Origin: an uncultured Lachnospiraceae bacterium
GTDB taxonomy: Bacteria; Bacillota; Clostridia; Lachnospirales; Lachnospiraceae
Direction: 5' to 3'
NCBI GenBank assembly: GCA_902796375.1
Contig: CADBOW010000047.1
Span: 1-11,525 of the forward strand
Length of the DNA: 11,525 nt
Each line of letters starts with the position of its first letter. Positions within the stretch are counted from its first letter, which is position 1. Made by a program: the position numbers and the translations under genes. Below the pieces are notes generated by a model. That model had not been told where the DNA came from, ran no database searches, and saw only the letters and a program-made list of their open reading frames with translations. This document shows positions 1-7,524 of this stretch, one piece after another.

Positions 1-49
1 GCAGGGAAGTCGAAGCAGTGCTGAGGAAGCAATGCGTGAATTATATGAC

Positions 50-56
50 AGGGAGG
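50..56 (+). promoter_or_regulatory. Ribosome binding site of the Asp23 gene
   Basis: AGGGAGG lies 5 bases before the ATG at 62. It supports this start over the in-frame ATG at 32, whose only purine-rich candidate (GAGGA at 24-28) is just 3 bases away. Confidence 0.65.
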
Positions 57-61
57 ACAAC

Positions 62-442
62 ATGGAAGAGGAAAAGAAAGCAACTCTCACCATTCAGGAT
101 GATGATGGGATCGGGTTTATCCGGATCGCAGATGATGTGGTTTCGGATATCGCAGGACTTGCCGCAACTGAGGTTGACGGCGTTGCAAGGCTCAGCGGAA
201 ATGTTTCGGATGAGCTGGTGTCCAAGCTGGGCATAAAGAATCTGTCCAAAGGAATCCGGGTGGAATATTCAGAGAATACATTCACCGTGGAAGTGATGGT
301 GGTAGTGAAATTCGGATTCAATATCGTGGAGGTATCCAGGGCAGTTCAGGAAAGAGTCAGGCAGGCACTGCTGACCATGACCGGTCTTTCGGTTTCAAAG
401 GTAAATGTCCGGGTGGCCGGGATTGATTTCAGTGAGAAATAA
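62..442 (+). CDS. Asp23/Gls24 family envelope stress protein, YqhY-like
   Basis: A 126-residue protein of the Asp23/Gls24 (DUF322) family. The conserved core is visible: IADDVVSDIAGLAATEVDGV near residues 22-41, then VSKLGIKNLSKGIRV, then an amphipathic stretch ending in VNVRVAGIDF at the C-terminus. There is no signal peptide or membrane segment, so it should be cytosolic or peripherally associated. Its place directly before nusB matches B. subtilis yqhY, which has been linked genetically to acetyl-CoA carboxylase; that role is carried over by family and position, not shown here. I chose the ATG at 62 because AGGGAGG lies 5 bases upstream and the protein then begins MEEEKKATL. An in-frame ATG at 32 would add ten residues but has a poorly spaced site. 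The frame stays open to the window edge. The stop is 14 bases before nusB, which suggests co-transcription. Confidence 0.9.
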   Translation: MEEEKKATLTIQDDDGIGFIRIADDVVSDIAGLAATEVDGVARLSGNVSDELVSKLGIKNLSKGIRVEYSENTFTVEVMVVVKFGFNIVEVSRAVQERVRQALLTMTGLSVSKVNVRVAGIDFSEK

Positions 443-456
443 ACGGAGCTAAGAAT

Positions 457-918
457 ATGACAAGAAGTGAAGCAAGAGACAGTATTTTTCGGATCGTATT
501 CCGGGAGGCCTTCTTTCCCCCGGAGGGGATGGAGGAGCAGACAGAAGAATATCTCTCCGCCCTGGAGGAGGAACCGGAGGTGTTTCTCCCGGGAATGAAG
601 AAGGAACTGGAGGAAGAGGATCGGGAGTATATCCGGAATAAGGTAGACCGGATCCTTGAGAAGACACCGGAGCTGGATGCCATGCTGGAACAGGCCAGCA
701 GGGATTGGAAAATGAATCGCGTGGGCAAGGCGGAGCTGGCAATTCTCCGGGTCGCCGCCTATGAGATCTGTTTCGATGATGATATCCCGGGCAAGGTGGC
801 GATCAATGAAGCTCTGGAGCTGACGAAAAAATACTGTGATGAGAAAGCGGTTTCCTTCATCAATGGCGTACTGAATCAGCTGCTGAAGGAAGGGGAACAG
901 AAACCGGAGTCAGAATGA
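457..918 (+). CDS. nusB: Transcription antitermination factor NusB
   Basis: A 153-residue all-helical NusB. NusB pairs with NusE (ribosomal protein S10) on boxA RNA and supports processive transcription, above all of rRNA operons. The family signature is clear in the C-terminal half: W84..NR..K.ELAILR, then a FDDDIP turn at about 106-111, INEALELTKKY at 116-126 and FINGVL at 134-139. The middle (about 22-60) is rich in Glu and somewhat longer than in E. coli NusB (139 residues). GGAG at 445-448 is 8 bases before the ATG. The stop overlaps the xseA start as ATGA (915-918), so the two are probably translationally coupled. In B. subtilis folD lies between nusB and xseA; here it is absent. Confidence 0.97.
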   Translation: MTRSEARDSIFRIVFREAFFPPEGMEEQTEEYLSALEEEPEVFLPGMKKELEEEDREYIRNKVDRILEKTPELDAMLEQASRDWKMNRVGKAELAILRVAAYEICFDDDIPGKVAINEALELTKKYCDEKAVSFINGVLNQLLKEGEQKPESE

Positions 919-2165
919 AGGTATATTCCGTAGGACAGGTAAGCCGGTATCTGGCCAATCTGGTGGAGCAGGACTATCTGTTGCAGCGTATTTTCGTAAA
1001 GGGTGAAATATCAAACTGTAAATACCACAGCATGGGACATATCTACTTCTCCCTGAAGGATGAAAGCGGTTCCATGCCTTGTGTTATGTTTAAGGGCAGC
1101 CGGGCAGGTCTGGATTTCAAACTGGAGGACGGACAGGCGGTTGTGATCGAAGGTTCGGTACGGATCTATGAGAAGGATTCCAGGGTGAATCTGTATGCCA
1201 GACAGATCCGGCTGGACGGAGACGGAGCAGGCAGACTGCATGTGCTGTATGAACAGTTAAAGCAGAAGCTGTTCGAGGAAGGGCTTTTCGATTTCGAGAA
1301 GAAGAAACCGATCCCGGCATTTCCGAAACGGGTGGGGATCGTCACAGCCTCCACAGGTGCAGCGATCCGGGACATCTGCAACATAGCCCACAGGAGAAAT
1401 CCTTATGTAGAGCTTTATCTCTATCCTGCGAAGGTACAGGGAGACGGGGCGGCGGAAACCATAGCCCGTGGCATCCGTGTCCTGGACGGGATGCAGATGG
1501 ATACCATCATCATAGGGCGCGGCGGAGGGTCCATAGAGGACCTTTGGGCATTCAATGAAGAGATCGTGGCCAGAGCCATCTATGAGGCGAAGACGCCTGT
1601 CATTTCCGGAACGGGACATGAAACGGACAATACCATAGCCGATTACGCAGCGGATCTGCGTGCACCGACCCCCTCTGCGGCGGCGGAGCTGGCCATCCCG
1701 GATGTGATGACCACCCTGCGGCAGCTTCAGGAAATGCGGGATACCATGACCCGGAATCTGAAGGGACGCTGTCAGCTGGCGGCATCCCGGCTGGAAGGAT
1801 TTCGAACCCGGCTGGAGCACAGAGGACCGGCAGGAAGGCTGGAGAATCAGAAGCTGCAGATGGAACAGCTTCAGGAGAAGCTGCAGCGTTTGATGAAACA
1901 GCGTACGGAAGCGGCAAGGCGGCAGGAAGCCGAGCTGGCGGCAGGTCTGCACGGAGGAATGCGAAGGAAATATGAGCTTACGGTTCAGCGGGCAGCCATT
2001 CTGACAGAACGTTTACACGGACTATCACCTACGGCCCGGCTGGTCGGAGGCTTCGGATATATCACGAAGGACAGTGCGGCCGTCCGGTCCGTGAAGGAGC
2101 TGGAGAAGGATGACAGGATCCGGATCACGCTGCACGACGGCACTGCGGATGCCAGGATTCTGTAG
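915..2165 (+). CDS. xseA: Exodeoxyribonuclease VII large subunit
   Basis: A 416-residue large subunit of exonuclease VII, the metal-independent nuclease that digests single-stranded DNA from both ends together with XseB. An OB-fold domain occupies about residues 1-100 (YSVGQVSRYLANLVE, then GHIYFSLKDE at 41-50). The catalytic domain follows, with GIVTASTGAAIRDI from 141, the hallmark GRGGGSIEDLWAFN at 201-214, and GHETD..IAD at 234-243 leading to RAPTPSAAAE at 249-258. Residues about 260-370 are a charged coiled coil, the part that carries XseB in known structures. The C-terminal LSPTARLVGGFGYI segment is also typical. Length is normal. The start overlaps the nusB stop by 4 bases and has GGAG at 906-909. 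xseB follows after 66 bases. Confidence 0.97.
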   Translation: MKVYSVGQVSRYLANLVEQDYLLQRIFVKGEISNCKYHSMGHIYFSLKDESGSMPCVMFKGSRAGLDFKLEDGQAVVIEGSVRIYEKDSRVNLYARQIRLDGDGAGRLHVLYEQLKQKLFEEGLFDFEKKKPIPAFPKRVGIVTASTGAAIRDICNIAHRRNPYVELYLYPAKVQGDGAAETIARGIRVLDGMQMDTIIIGRGGGSIEDLWAFNEEIVARAIYEAKTPVISGTGHETDNTIADYAADLRAPTPSAAAELAIPDVMTTLRQLQEMRDTMTRNLKGRCQLAASRLEGFRTRLEHRGPAGRLENQKLQMEQLQEKLQRLMKQRTEAARRQEAELAAGLHGGMRRKYELTVQRAAILTERLHGLSPTARLVGGFGYITKDSAAVRSVKELEKDDRIRITLHDGTADARIL

Positions 2166-2231
2166 AGCAGATCACCCGCAGCTACAGAAAACACAAAGCA
2201 TAGAACAGAGAATCAGGGAAGGGGTCAGGAT
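2166..2231 (+). other. xseA-xseB spacer
   Basis: A 66-base A-rich spacer inside an otherwise closely packed gene run. I see no hairpin with a T-run and no convincing -35/-10 pair. The end of the spacer holds purine-rich sequence (GGGAAGGGG at 2216-2224) that serves as the xseB ribosome binding site. Confidence 0.5.
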
Positions 2232-2456
2232 ATGCCCGCAAAGAAGAGTGATACAGGAACCAGGAAACAGGAACGATCCATCGAAGAATCCTTTACCCGG
2301 CTGGAGGAGATCATTCAACAGCTGGAATCGGAAGAGACAGGTTTGCAGGAGGCCATGAAGCTCTACACGGAAGGTGTGGAAGTGCTGGAGGACTGTCAGA
2401 AGACTCTTGAGGGTGTGGAACAGCAGCTTCAGATCCTGTCGCCTGAGGAGGGATGA
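2232..2456 (+). CDS. xseB: Exodeoxyribonuclease VII small subunit
   Basis: A 74-residue XseB, the usual size for this helical-hairpin subunit, which clamps onto the XseA coiled coil to form exonuclease VII. The signature is ESFTRLEEIIQQLES at about residues 19-33, followed by LQEAMKLYTEGVEVLEDCQKTL, matching the family pattern of a two-helix antiparallel hairpin. The N-terminal 15 residues are basic and polar and probably disordered. The AAGGGG at 2219-2224 is 7 bases before the ATG. The stop TGA (2454-2456) falls within the region between the ispA ribosome binding site and its start, so ispA translation is probably coupled. Confidence 0.96.
   Translation: MPAKKSDTGTRKQERSIEESFTRLEEIIQQLESEETGLQEAMKLYTEGVEVLEDCQKTLEGVEQQLQILSPEEG
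2446..2452 (+). promoter_or_regulatory. Ribosome binding site of ispA, inside the end of xseB
   Basis: AGGAGGG ends right next to an in-frame ATG at 2453 but stands 9 bases from the ATG at 2462. The spacing favours 2462 as the working ispA start and makes the ATGA at 2453-2456 an unlikely start. Confidence 0.6.
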
Positions 2457-2461
2457 AATCT

Positions 2462-3397
2462 ATGACGGAAGAAGAAAGAAAAGAGCTGATCGAGGATACA
2501 CTGAAGCGGTATATGCCGAAGGAGGCCGGACTTGCAGACCCGGTCCGGAAAGCCATGGAATATGCCCTTCTTGCAGGAGGGAAAAGAATCCGGCCACAGC
2601 TGCTCCTGCTGACCTATGAGGCATTTGTCAGAAGGGCACAGAATGCGAATACGGAGGCCACGGACGGGGCGGATGAGATCCACCCGGAGGTTCCGAGGAT
2701 CTTTGCTGCGGCTCTGGAAATGATCCATACCTATTCCCTGATCCATGATGATCTGCCGGCTATGGACGATGACAGTGTCAGGAGAGGCCGACCTACGGTA
2801 CATGTTGCCTTTGGTGAAAATGTGGCGATTCTGGCAGGAGACGGGCTTCTGAATTATGCCTATGAGCTGGCAGGGTATGCCATGGAGCTCTGCCCCGGAA
2901 ATCATCGGGTGGAGCTGGCCATGCGGATCCTGGCCAGACGTCCCGGACTGTTCGGAATGCTGGGAGGCCAGACGGCGGATGTGACTCTGGCGGGAACCCG
3001 GCTGACGGAGGAACAGCTGACCTTCATTTACGCAAATAAAACCGCAGCGCTTCTGGAATGCGCCATGCAGATCGGGGCGGTTCTGGGGGGAGCTTCCGCC
3101 CAGGAGACCGATCAGATCCGCAGAGCTGCCTACAAGGCAGGGATTGCATTTCAGGTGCAGGATGACATCCTGGATTTGACCGGAGATGCGGATATCCTGG
3201 GAAAAGAAGTGGGACAGGATGAGAGAAATGAGAAGACAACCTACGTTACGTTATATGGGCTGGATGCTGCGAAGGAATATGTGCAGCATCTGACGGATCA
3301 GGCAGATCATATGCTCCGGCAGATTTTTCCGGAGCAGGAGGGACCGGCAGAGGATCTGAGCCGGCTCCTGCAGAGTCTGGTGCATCGTGACAGATAG
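2462..3397 (+). CDS. ispA: Short-chain (2E,6E)-polyprenyl diphosphate synthase, farnesyl type
   Basis: A 311-residue class I trans-prenyltransferase that condenses isopentenyl diphosphate with allylic diphosphates, most likely giving C15 farnesyl diphosphate for undecaprenyl carrier and quinone precursors. Visible landmarks are LAGGKRIRP from residue 37, the first Asp-rich motif DDLPAMDDD at 96-104 with RRGRPTVH after it, GGQTADV at 168-174, KTAALLE from 193, and the second Asp-rich motif DDILD at 234-238. The residues just before the first motif (YSLIH) are the same kind as in E. coli IspA, which supports a short C15 product, though C20 cannot be excluded. An in-frame ATG at 2453 would add three residues; I prefer 2462 because of ribosome-site spacing. 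It lies between xseB and dxs as in B. subtilis, pairing precursor supply with elongation. Confidence 0.95.
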   Translation: MTEEERKELIEDTLKRYMPKEAGLADPVRKAMEYALLAGGKRIRPQLLLLTYEAFVRRAQNANTEATDGADEIHPEVPRIFAAALEMIHTYSLIHDDLPAMDDDSVRRGRPTVHVAFGENVAILAGDGLLNYAYELAGYAMELCPGNHRVELAMRILARRPGLFGMLGGQTADVTLAGTRLTEEQLTFIYANKTAALLECAMQIGAVLGGASAQETDQIRRAAYKAGIAFQVQDDILDLTGDADILGKEVGQDERNEKTTYVTLYGLDAAKEYVQHLTDQADHMLRQIFPEQEGPAEDLSRLLQSLVHRDR

Positions 3398-3420
3398 GAA
3401 AGGGCAAAGGAGGAGACGGC

Positions 3421-5319
3421 ATGCGTCTTCTGGATCAGATAGAAAAGGAAAATGACATAAAGAAGATCCACCCTGCGGATTATCCGGAACTGGCTTCCGA
3501 GATCCGTAGATTCCTTCTGGACAAGGTGAGTCAGACCGGAGGCCATGTGGCATCCAACCTGGGGATCGTGGAACTGACCATGGCACTGCATCTGTGCATG
3601 GATCTTCCCGAGGATAAGATCATCTTCGATGTGGGACATCAGAGCTATACACACAAGATCCTGACGGGGCGGAAGAAGGGGTTTGATACGCTGCGTCAAC
3701 TGGACGGTATGAGCGGATTCCCGAAGGGGACGGAGAGCCCCTGCGATGCATTTGACACCGGGCACAGCTCCACCTCCATCTCGGCAGCGCTGGGGATCTA
3801 TACGGCGGCGAAGCTGAAGGCCATGCAGGATCCGGAGACCAGGATTCCCCGGGTGGCGGCGGTCATCGGAGACGGATCCATGACCGGAGGAATGGCTTAT
3901 GAGGGATTGGATGCGGTATCCCAGCTGAAGGCTCCTATCGTGATCATCATGAATGACAACGAGATGTCCATCAGCAAGAATGTGGGCGGTTTCTCAAAAG
4001 CACTTAACCGGCTTCGCGCCGGACGATCTTATAATGAACTGAAGAATGAAGTGGAAAATGCACTGATGACCATTCCCAATGTGGGACCGAAGGTGGCGAA
4101 GGGAATCAAACGTTCCAAGGATTCCATCCGAAGCCTTCTGGTACCGGGCATGTTCTTTGAAGAAATGGGACTTACCTATATCGGTCCCGTGGACGGTCAT
4201 AATGTTCAGGAAATGGTGGAAACACTGGAGAGGGCCTTCCGTCTGAACAAACCCATCCTGGTTCATGTGAAGACCAAGAAAGGAAAAGGATACCTTCCGG
4301 CGGAACGGCATACGGAACGGTTCCATGGGATCGGGCCCTTTGATCTTTCCACAGGGGAGGCGACTGCCGCCAGATATAAAACATTTACGGACGTTTTTGC
4401 GAAAACCATTCTGGGAATGGGAGAGAAATACCCGAACCTGGTGACCATTTCCGCCGCCATGGTCCGGGGAACCGGCATACGGGCGTTTCAGCGGGCATAT
4501 CCGGAACGCTGCTTCGATGTGGGCATCGCAGAACAGCATGCAGTCACCTTTGCGGCTGGACTCGCAAAGCAGGGGATGCTTCCGGTGGTTGCGATCTATT
4601 CCTCCTTCCTGCAGAGAGCCTATGATCAGATATTGCACGACGTATGTCTGCAGCATCTGCATGTGCTGTTTCTGATCGACCGTTCCGGCCTGGTGGGCGG
4701 GGACGGAGAGACCCATCAGGGAATCTATGATACGGCCTATCTGGATGAAATGCCGGGACTCACGGTGATGAGTCCGCGGAACGGAGGAGAGCTGGCGCTG
4801 ATGATGGAAGCGGCGGTTGCCATGGAGGGTCCGGTGGCCATAAAGTATCCCAAGGGCAGTGCGCTGGATGAGGCAGGACAGGTGATCGCACCCATAGAAT
4901 ACGGGAAGTCGGAATATCTGTATCATCGGCCGAAGGGAGACGGAAAGCATGTCACCATCGTTTCCGTGGGGATCATGGCATCGGAGAGTAAGATGGCTTC
5001 GAAGATCCTGGAACGGGAGGACGGAGTTCAGGTGTCCCTGATCAATGCAAGATTCATCAAGCCCCTGGATGAGGACATGATCTGCAGTGCTGCAAAGGAC
5101 AGTGATCTGCTGGTCATTCTGGAGGAGGCTGTACAGCATGGAAGCTACGGAGAAGCCGTGGCATATCATATGCAGAAGAACGGCGTGAGTACCCGGTTCC
5201 TGCACATTTGTATCGAACCGGAGATCGTACCCCATGGAACCGTGGCTGCGCTTCGGAAAAGACTGGGACTGGATGTGGATTCTGTAGTGGAACGGATCCG
5301 AAAGGAACTGAAGAAGTGA
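3421..5319 (+). CDS. dxs: 1-deoxy-D-xylulose-5-phosphate synthase
   Basis: A 632-residue thiamine diphosphate enzyme that condenses pyruvate and glyceraldehyde 3-phosphate to DXP, the entry to the MEP isoprenoid pathway and a precursor for thiamine and, in some bacteria, pyridoxal phosphate. The N-terminal domain shows GGHVASNLG near 40-48, the cofactor/Mg motif GDGSMTGG at 150-157 and its partner NDNEMSIS from 178, then YIGPVDGHN at 253-261 and KGKGYLPAE. The pyrimidine domain carries DVGIAEQHAVTFAAGLA with the catalytic Glu at 371, and THQG at 431-434. A transketolase C-terminal domain fills the last ~140 residues. Length is standard. AAAGGAGG at 3406-3413 is 7 bases upstream, one of the strongest sites in the window. 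The stop overlaps the tlyA GTG start. Confidence 0.98.
   Translation: MRLLDQIEKENDIKKIHPADYPELASEIRRFLLDKVSQTGGHVASNLGIVELTMALHLCMDLPEDKIIFDVGHQSYTHKILTGRKKGFDTLRQLDGMSGFPKGTESPCDAFDTGHSSTSISAALGIYTAAKLKAMQDPETRIPRVAAVIGDGSMTGGMAYEGLDAVSQLKAPIVIIMNDNEMSISKNVGGFSKALNRLRAGRSYNELKNEVENALMTIPNVGPKVAKGIKRSKDSIRSLLVPGMFFEEMGLTYIGPVDGHNVQEMVETLERAFRLNKPILVHVKTKKGKGYLPAERHTERFHGIGPFDLSTGEATAARYKTFTDVFAKTILGMGEKYPNLVTISAAMVRGTGIRAFQRAYPERCFDVGIAEQHAVTFAAGLAKQGMLPVVAIYSSFLQRAYDQILHDVCLQHLHVLFLIDRSGLVGGDGETHQGIYDTAYLDEMPGLTVMSPRNGGELALMMEAAVAMEGPVAIKYPKGSALDEAGQVIAPIEYGKSEYLYHRPKGDGKHVTIVSVGIMASESKMASKILEREDGVQVSLINARFIKPLDEDMICSAAKDSDLLVILEEAVQHGSYGEAVAYHMQKNGVSTRFLHICIEPEIVPHGTVAALRKRLGLDVDSVVERIRKELKK
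5301..5306 (+). promoter_or_regulatory. Ribosome binding site of tlyA, inside the end of dxs
   Basis: AAAGGA is 9 bases before a GTG at 5316 that overlaps the dxs stop as GTGA. This site and the match to the family N-terminus decide the tlyA start. Confidence 0.6.
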
Positions 5320-6137
5320 AGAAAAGACTGGATGTTTTGCTGGTAGAGCTGGGACTTGCGGAGTCCCGGGAGAAGGCAAAAGCGATCATTATGTCCGGCA
5401 TAGTATATGTGGACAACCGAAAAGAGGATAAAGCGGGGAGTACCTTTGATGAGACCTGTCAGATCGAGGTTCGTGGGAAGACCCTTCCCTATGTAAGCCG
5501 GGGCGGTCTGAAGCTGGAGAAGGCCATGAAGAGCTTTCCCATCCGGCTGGAGGACGCCGTCTGCATGGATGTGGGTTCCTCCACGGGCGGTTTTACGGAC
5601 TGTATGCTCCAGAACGGTGCCAGACAGGTATTTGCGGTGGATGTGGGCCATGGACAGCTGGCCTGGAAGCTGAGGAATGATCCCCGGGTGGTCTGTATGG
5701 AGAAGACCAATATCCGGTATGTGACGAAGGAACAGATCGGCGGAGCGGAACTGGATTTTGCATCCATAGATGTATCCTTTATATCCCTTACGAAGGTACT
5801 TCCACCGGTGTATGATATGCTTCGTCCGGGGGGCGCAGTGGTGGCACTGATCAAGCCCCAGTTTGAAGCCGGACGTGAGAAGGTGGGAAAGAAAGGGGTC
5901 GTCAGAGACCGGAAGGTGCATCAGGAGGTGATCGAGAAGATCCTGGAATTTGCACCCACCATCGGATTTACCCCCTGTGGACTGACATTTTCACCGGTGA
6001 AGGGACCGGAGGGAAATATAGAATATCTTGTATGGCTGTTGAAGGCTTCGGATGGGGAAGAGCTTCCCGAAGCGTCTGACAGTATTTCGGCGGCGGAGGT
6101 GGTAGAGGAAAGCCACAGGACGCTGGATAAACAGTGA
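5316..6137 (+). CDS. tlyA: TlyA family rRNA (cytidine-2'-O)-methyltransferase
   Basis: A 273-residue TlyA protein: an N-terminal S4 RNA-binding domain (about 1-60, starting KKRLDVLLVELGLAESREKA) followed by an FtsJ/RrmJ-like SAM methyltransferase domain. The SAM motif is DVGSSTGGFTD at 85-95. The catalytic K-D-K-E set is visible as K66 (SRGGLK), D152 (IDVSFISL), K180 (LIKPQFE) and E236 (NIEYLV). Characterised TlyA enzymes methylate 23S C1920 and, in the longer type, also 16S C1409, which affects capreomycin sensitivity; older annotations call it hemolysin. I chose the GTG at 5316: an open frame runs upstream to an ATG at 5208, but that extension lies wholly inside dxs and does not resemble the family. 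About 30 acidic C-terminal residues look disordered. nadK follows 9 bases later. Confidence 0.95.
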   Translation: MKKRLDVLLVELGLAESREKAKAIIMSGIVYVDNRKEDKAGSTFDETCQIEVRGKTLPYVSRGGLKLEKAMKSFPIRLEDAVCMDVGSSTGGFTDCMLQNGARQVFAVDVGHGQLAWKLRNDPRVVCMEKTNIRYVTKEQIGGAELDFASIDVSFISLTKVLPPVYDMLRPGGAVVALIKPQFEAGREKVGKKGVVRDRKVHQEVIEKILEFAPTIGFTPCGLTFSPVKGPEGNIEYLVWLLKASDGEELPEASDSISAAEVVEESHRTLDKQ

Positions 6138-6146
6138 GGATACATT

Positions 6147-7001
6147 ATGCATTTTCTTCTATTCTCAAATGTAAATAAGGATCCGCATCAGGAGGTGACC
6201 GGACGCCTGGAGGAGATCATACGCTCCAGAGGACATCGGTTTACGAAGCTGATGGAGGGGGATGAACCTCAGGAGGAAGTGATCGACGCGAAGCTGATGG
6301 ATGGTCTGGACTGCGTCATCGTTCTGGGCGGTGACGGCACCATGCTCCGGGCCAGTCATGCCATCGGTGACAGCACGGTGCCCATGATCGGGCTGAATCT
6401 GGGTACCACCGGATTTCTGACGGAGGTGGAAAGCTCCGCCATGGAGGAAATGGTGGACCGGCTGATCAGCGGAGACTATTTCATAGAGGACCGGATGCAG
6501 CTGTTCGGAAGGATCCGCAGATATGACCGGGAGTGGAAGGAAGACCATTTTACGGCATTGAATGATGTGGTGGTCATCCGGGAAGGTATGCTCCGGCTGA
6601 TCGCACTGAAGGTCTATGTCAATGACATGTTTTTTGATACCTATGAGGCGGACGGAGTCATCATCTCAACGCCCACCGGTTCCACCGGATATAATCTTTC
6701 CGCAGGGGGACCTATCGTGTCTCCCAAGACCAGTCTGATGGTGCTTACACCCATTTCACCACATTCCCTGTCCAAGAAAAGCGTGGTGTTCGGTGCAGGA
6801 GACCGGATCCGGATCGCCCTGGAGGAGAAGCGGAAGACCCAGACCAATGAAGCAATCGTATCCTTCGATGGATATATGAATTATGAGATCTCCGTAGGAG
6901 ATGAGGTGGAGGTGGCTGCGGCGCCTGCGCCGCTCCGTCTGATCCGTTTCGAGGACAGAAGCTTCTACCAGGTGCTTTCCAGAAAACTGAGTCAGAGTTA
7001 A
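6147..7001 (+). CDS. nadK: NAD kinase
   Basis: A 284-residue NAD kinase that phosphorylates NAD to NADP using ATP or polyphosphate. The family motifs are intact: GGDGTML at 61-67 with the catalytic Asp at 63, NLGTTGFLTEV from 84, ALND at about 137-140 (many relatives have ALNE), ADGVIISTPTGSTGY at 168-182, SAGGPIV at 185-191 and TPISPHSL from 201. Length is normal and no membrane segment is seen. The ribosome binding site GAGGA at 6136-6140 overlaps the tlyA stop codon, and argR starts 12 bases after the nadK stop, so all three are probably co-translated. The placement between tlyA and argR is common in clostridia but not in B. subtilis. Confidence 0.97.
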   Translation: MHFLLFSNVNKDPHQEVTGRLEEIIRSRGHRFTKLMEGDEPQEEVIDAKLMDGLDCVIVLGGDGTMLRASHAIGDSTVPMIGLNLGTTGFLTEVESSAMEEMVDRLISGDYFIEDRMQLFGRIRRYDREWKEDHFTALNDVVVIREGMLRLIALKVYVNDMFFDTYEADGVIISTPTGSTGYNLSAGGPIVSPKTSLMVLTPISPHSLSKKSVVFGAGDRIRIALEEKRKTQTNEAIVSFDGYMNYEISVGDEVEVAAAPAPLRLIRFEDRSFYQVLSRKLSQS

Positions 7002-7013
7002 AGGATAGTTGAT

Positions 7014-7457
7014 ATGAAGAAAGAGAAACGACAAAAGAAGATCCTGGAGCTGATCTCGGAACGTCCCATCGGAACCCAGGAGGAGCTGACACAGGCTCTG
7101 CTGGCGGAGGGGTATACCACGACTCAGGCTACGGTATCCAGAGACATCCGGGAAATGGGACTCCGAAAGGTCTCGGATGACGGACGCGGAAGTCATTACG
7201 AAGCGGGGGTTTCGGGAACAAGTACAACCTATCGCCAGATTCTGTCCAGCGGTATCCTGTCTATGGAGCCCGCCGGAAATCTGATCGTGGTACGTACGGT
7301 GTCCGGTGCGGCCATGGCGGTGGGAGCGGCGCTGGATCATATGCAGCTGGAGGGACTGGCCGGCTGTATCGCCGGTGATGATACGATCTTTCTGGCGGTT
7401 CGTTCTTTGGATTATGTGGATTCGGTGCTGCGGGAGCTTCAGCGCTTCGTAGCATAG
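7014..7457 (+). CDS. argR: Arginine repressor ArgR/AhrC
   Basis: A 147-residue arginine-responsive regulator. Residues 1-70 form the winged helix-turn-helix domain, with the recognition segment TQATVSRDIREMGLRKV around 37-53. Residues 75-147 form the oligomerisation and arginine-binding domain, with TVSGAAMAVGAALDH around 95-109 and the GDDT motif at 121-124 whose Asp residues contact arginine. Hexamers with bound arginine repress arginine synthesis and can activate catabolism. AAAGGA at 7000-7005 is 8 bases upstream and overlaps the nadK stop. I see no clear ARG box near the gene. The position before recN is the same as ahrC in B. subtilis. Confidence 0.97.
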   Translation: MKKEKRQKKILELISERPIGTQEELTQALLAEGYTTTQATVSRDIREMGLRKVSDDGRGSHYEAGVSGTSTTYRQILSSGILSMEPAGNLIVVRTVSGAAMAVGAALDHMQLEGLAGCIAGDDTIFLAVRSLDYVDSVLRELQRFVA

Positions 7458-7524
7458 TGTCTTTATTGCAGTATATCCTCACAACACCTGCCGGAGCGGC
7501 AGGATGATGAAATGAGGAGGAATC
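7458..7524 (+). other. argR-recN spacer
   Basis: A 67-base gap with a GC-rich hairpin (7487-7503) and the strong recN ribosome binding site AGGAGG at 7515-7520. No T-run follows the hairpin, and I see no LexA-like box or clear promoter. Confidence 0.5.
7487..7503 (+). promoter_or_regulatory. GC-rich hairpin upstream of recN
   Basis: The arms CCTGCCG (7487-7493) and CGGCAGG (7497-7503) are perfect inverted repeats around a 3-base GAG loop. The next bases are ATGATGAAATGA, so there is no uridine tract and it is not a canonical intrinsic terminator. It ends 11 bases before the recN ribosome binding site, so it might affect mRNA stability or recN translation. That role is inference. Confidence 0.35.

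Noticed and set aside
1..24. Possible end of an upstream gene (frame 1 stop TGA at 22-24)
   Set aside because: Only seven codons are visible and they match nothing I recognise, so no gene can be supported.
32..61. Upstream in-frame start of the Asp23 gene at 32
   Set aside because: Ribosome-site spacing is poor there, while AGGGAGG is well placed for the ATG at 62, after which the protein matches the family N-terminus.
1257..1952. 231-codon minus-strand open frame opposite xseA
   Set aside because: A shadow of the conserved catalytic region of xseA. The product is Arg/Cys/His-rich with no recognisable domain.
2453..2461. ATGA overlap start for ispA at 2453
   Set aside because: The only ribosome binding site, AGGAGGG, directly abuts this ATG. 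The ATG at 2462 has workable spacing. The difference is only three residues and remains uncertain.
5208..5315. N-terminal extension of tlyA to an ATG at 5208
   Set aside because: The extension overlaps dxs in another frame, is Cys/Gly-rich, does not look like an S4 domain and has no suitable ribosome binding site.
3994..5379. 461-codon open frame on the minus strand opposite dxs
   Set aside because: It lies opposite a full-length, motif-rich dxs gene. The translation is rich in His, Arg, Pro and Ser with no family pattern, as expected for the complement of this codon usage.
6918..6933. Perfect GC-rich inverted repeat GCGGCGC-CT-GCGCCGC inside nadK
   Set aside because: It encodes an Ala/Pro run (AAAPAP) within the gene, has no T-run after it and is explained by GCG/CCG codons.
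7504..7515. Mini open frame ATG ATG AAA TGA before recN
   Set aside because: Only three codons with no proper ribosome binding site and no leader-peptide logic such as runs of a regulatory amino acid.
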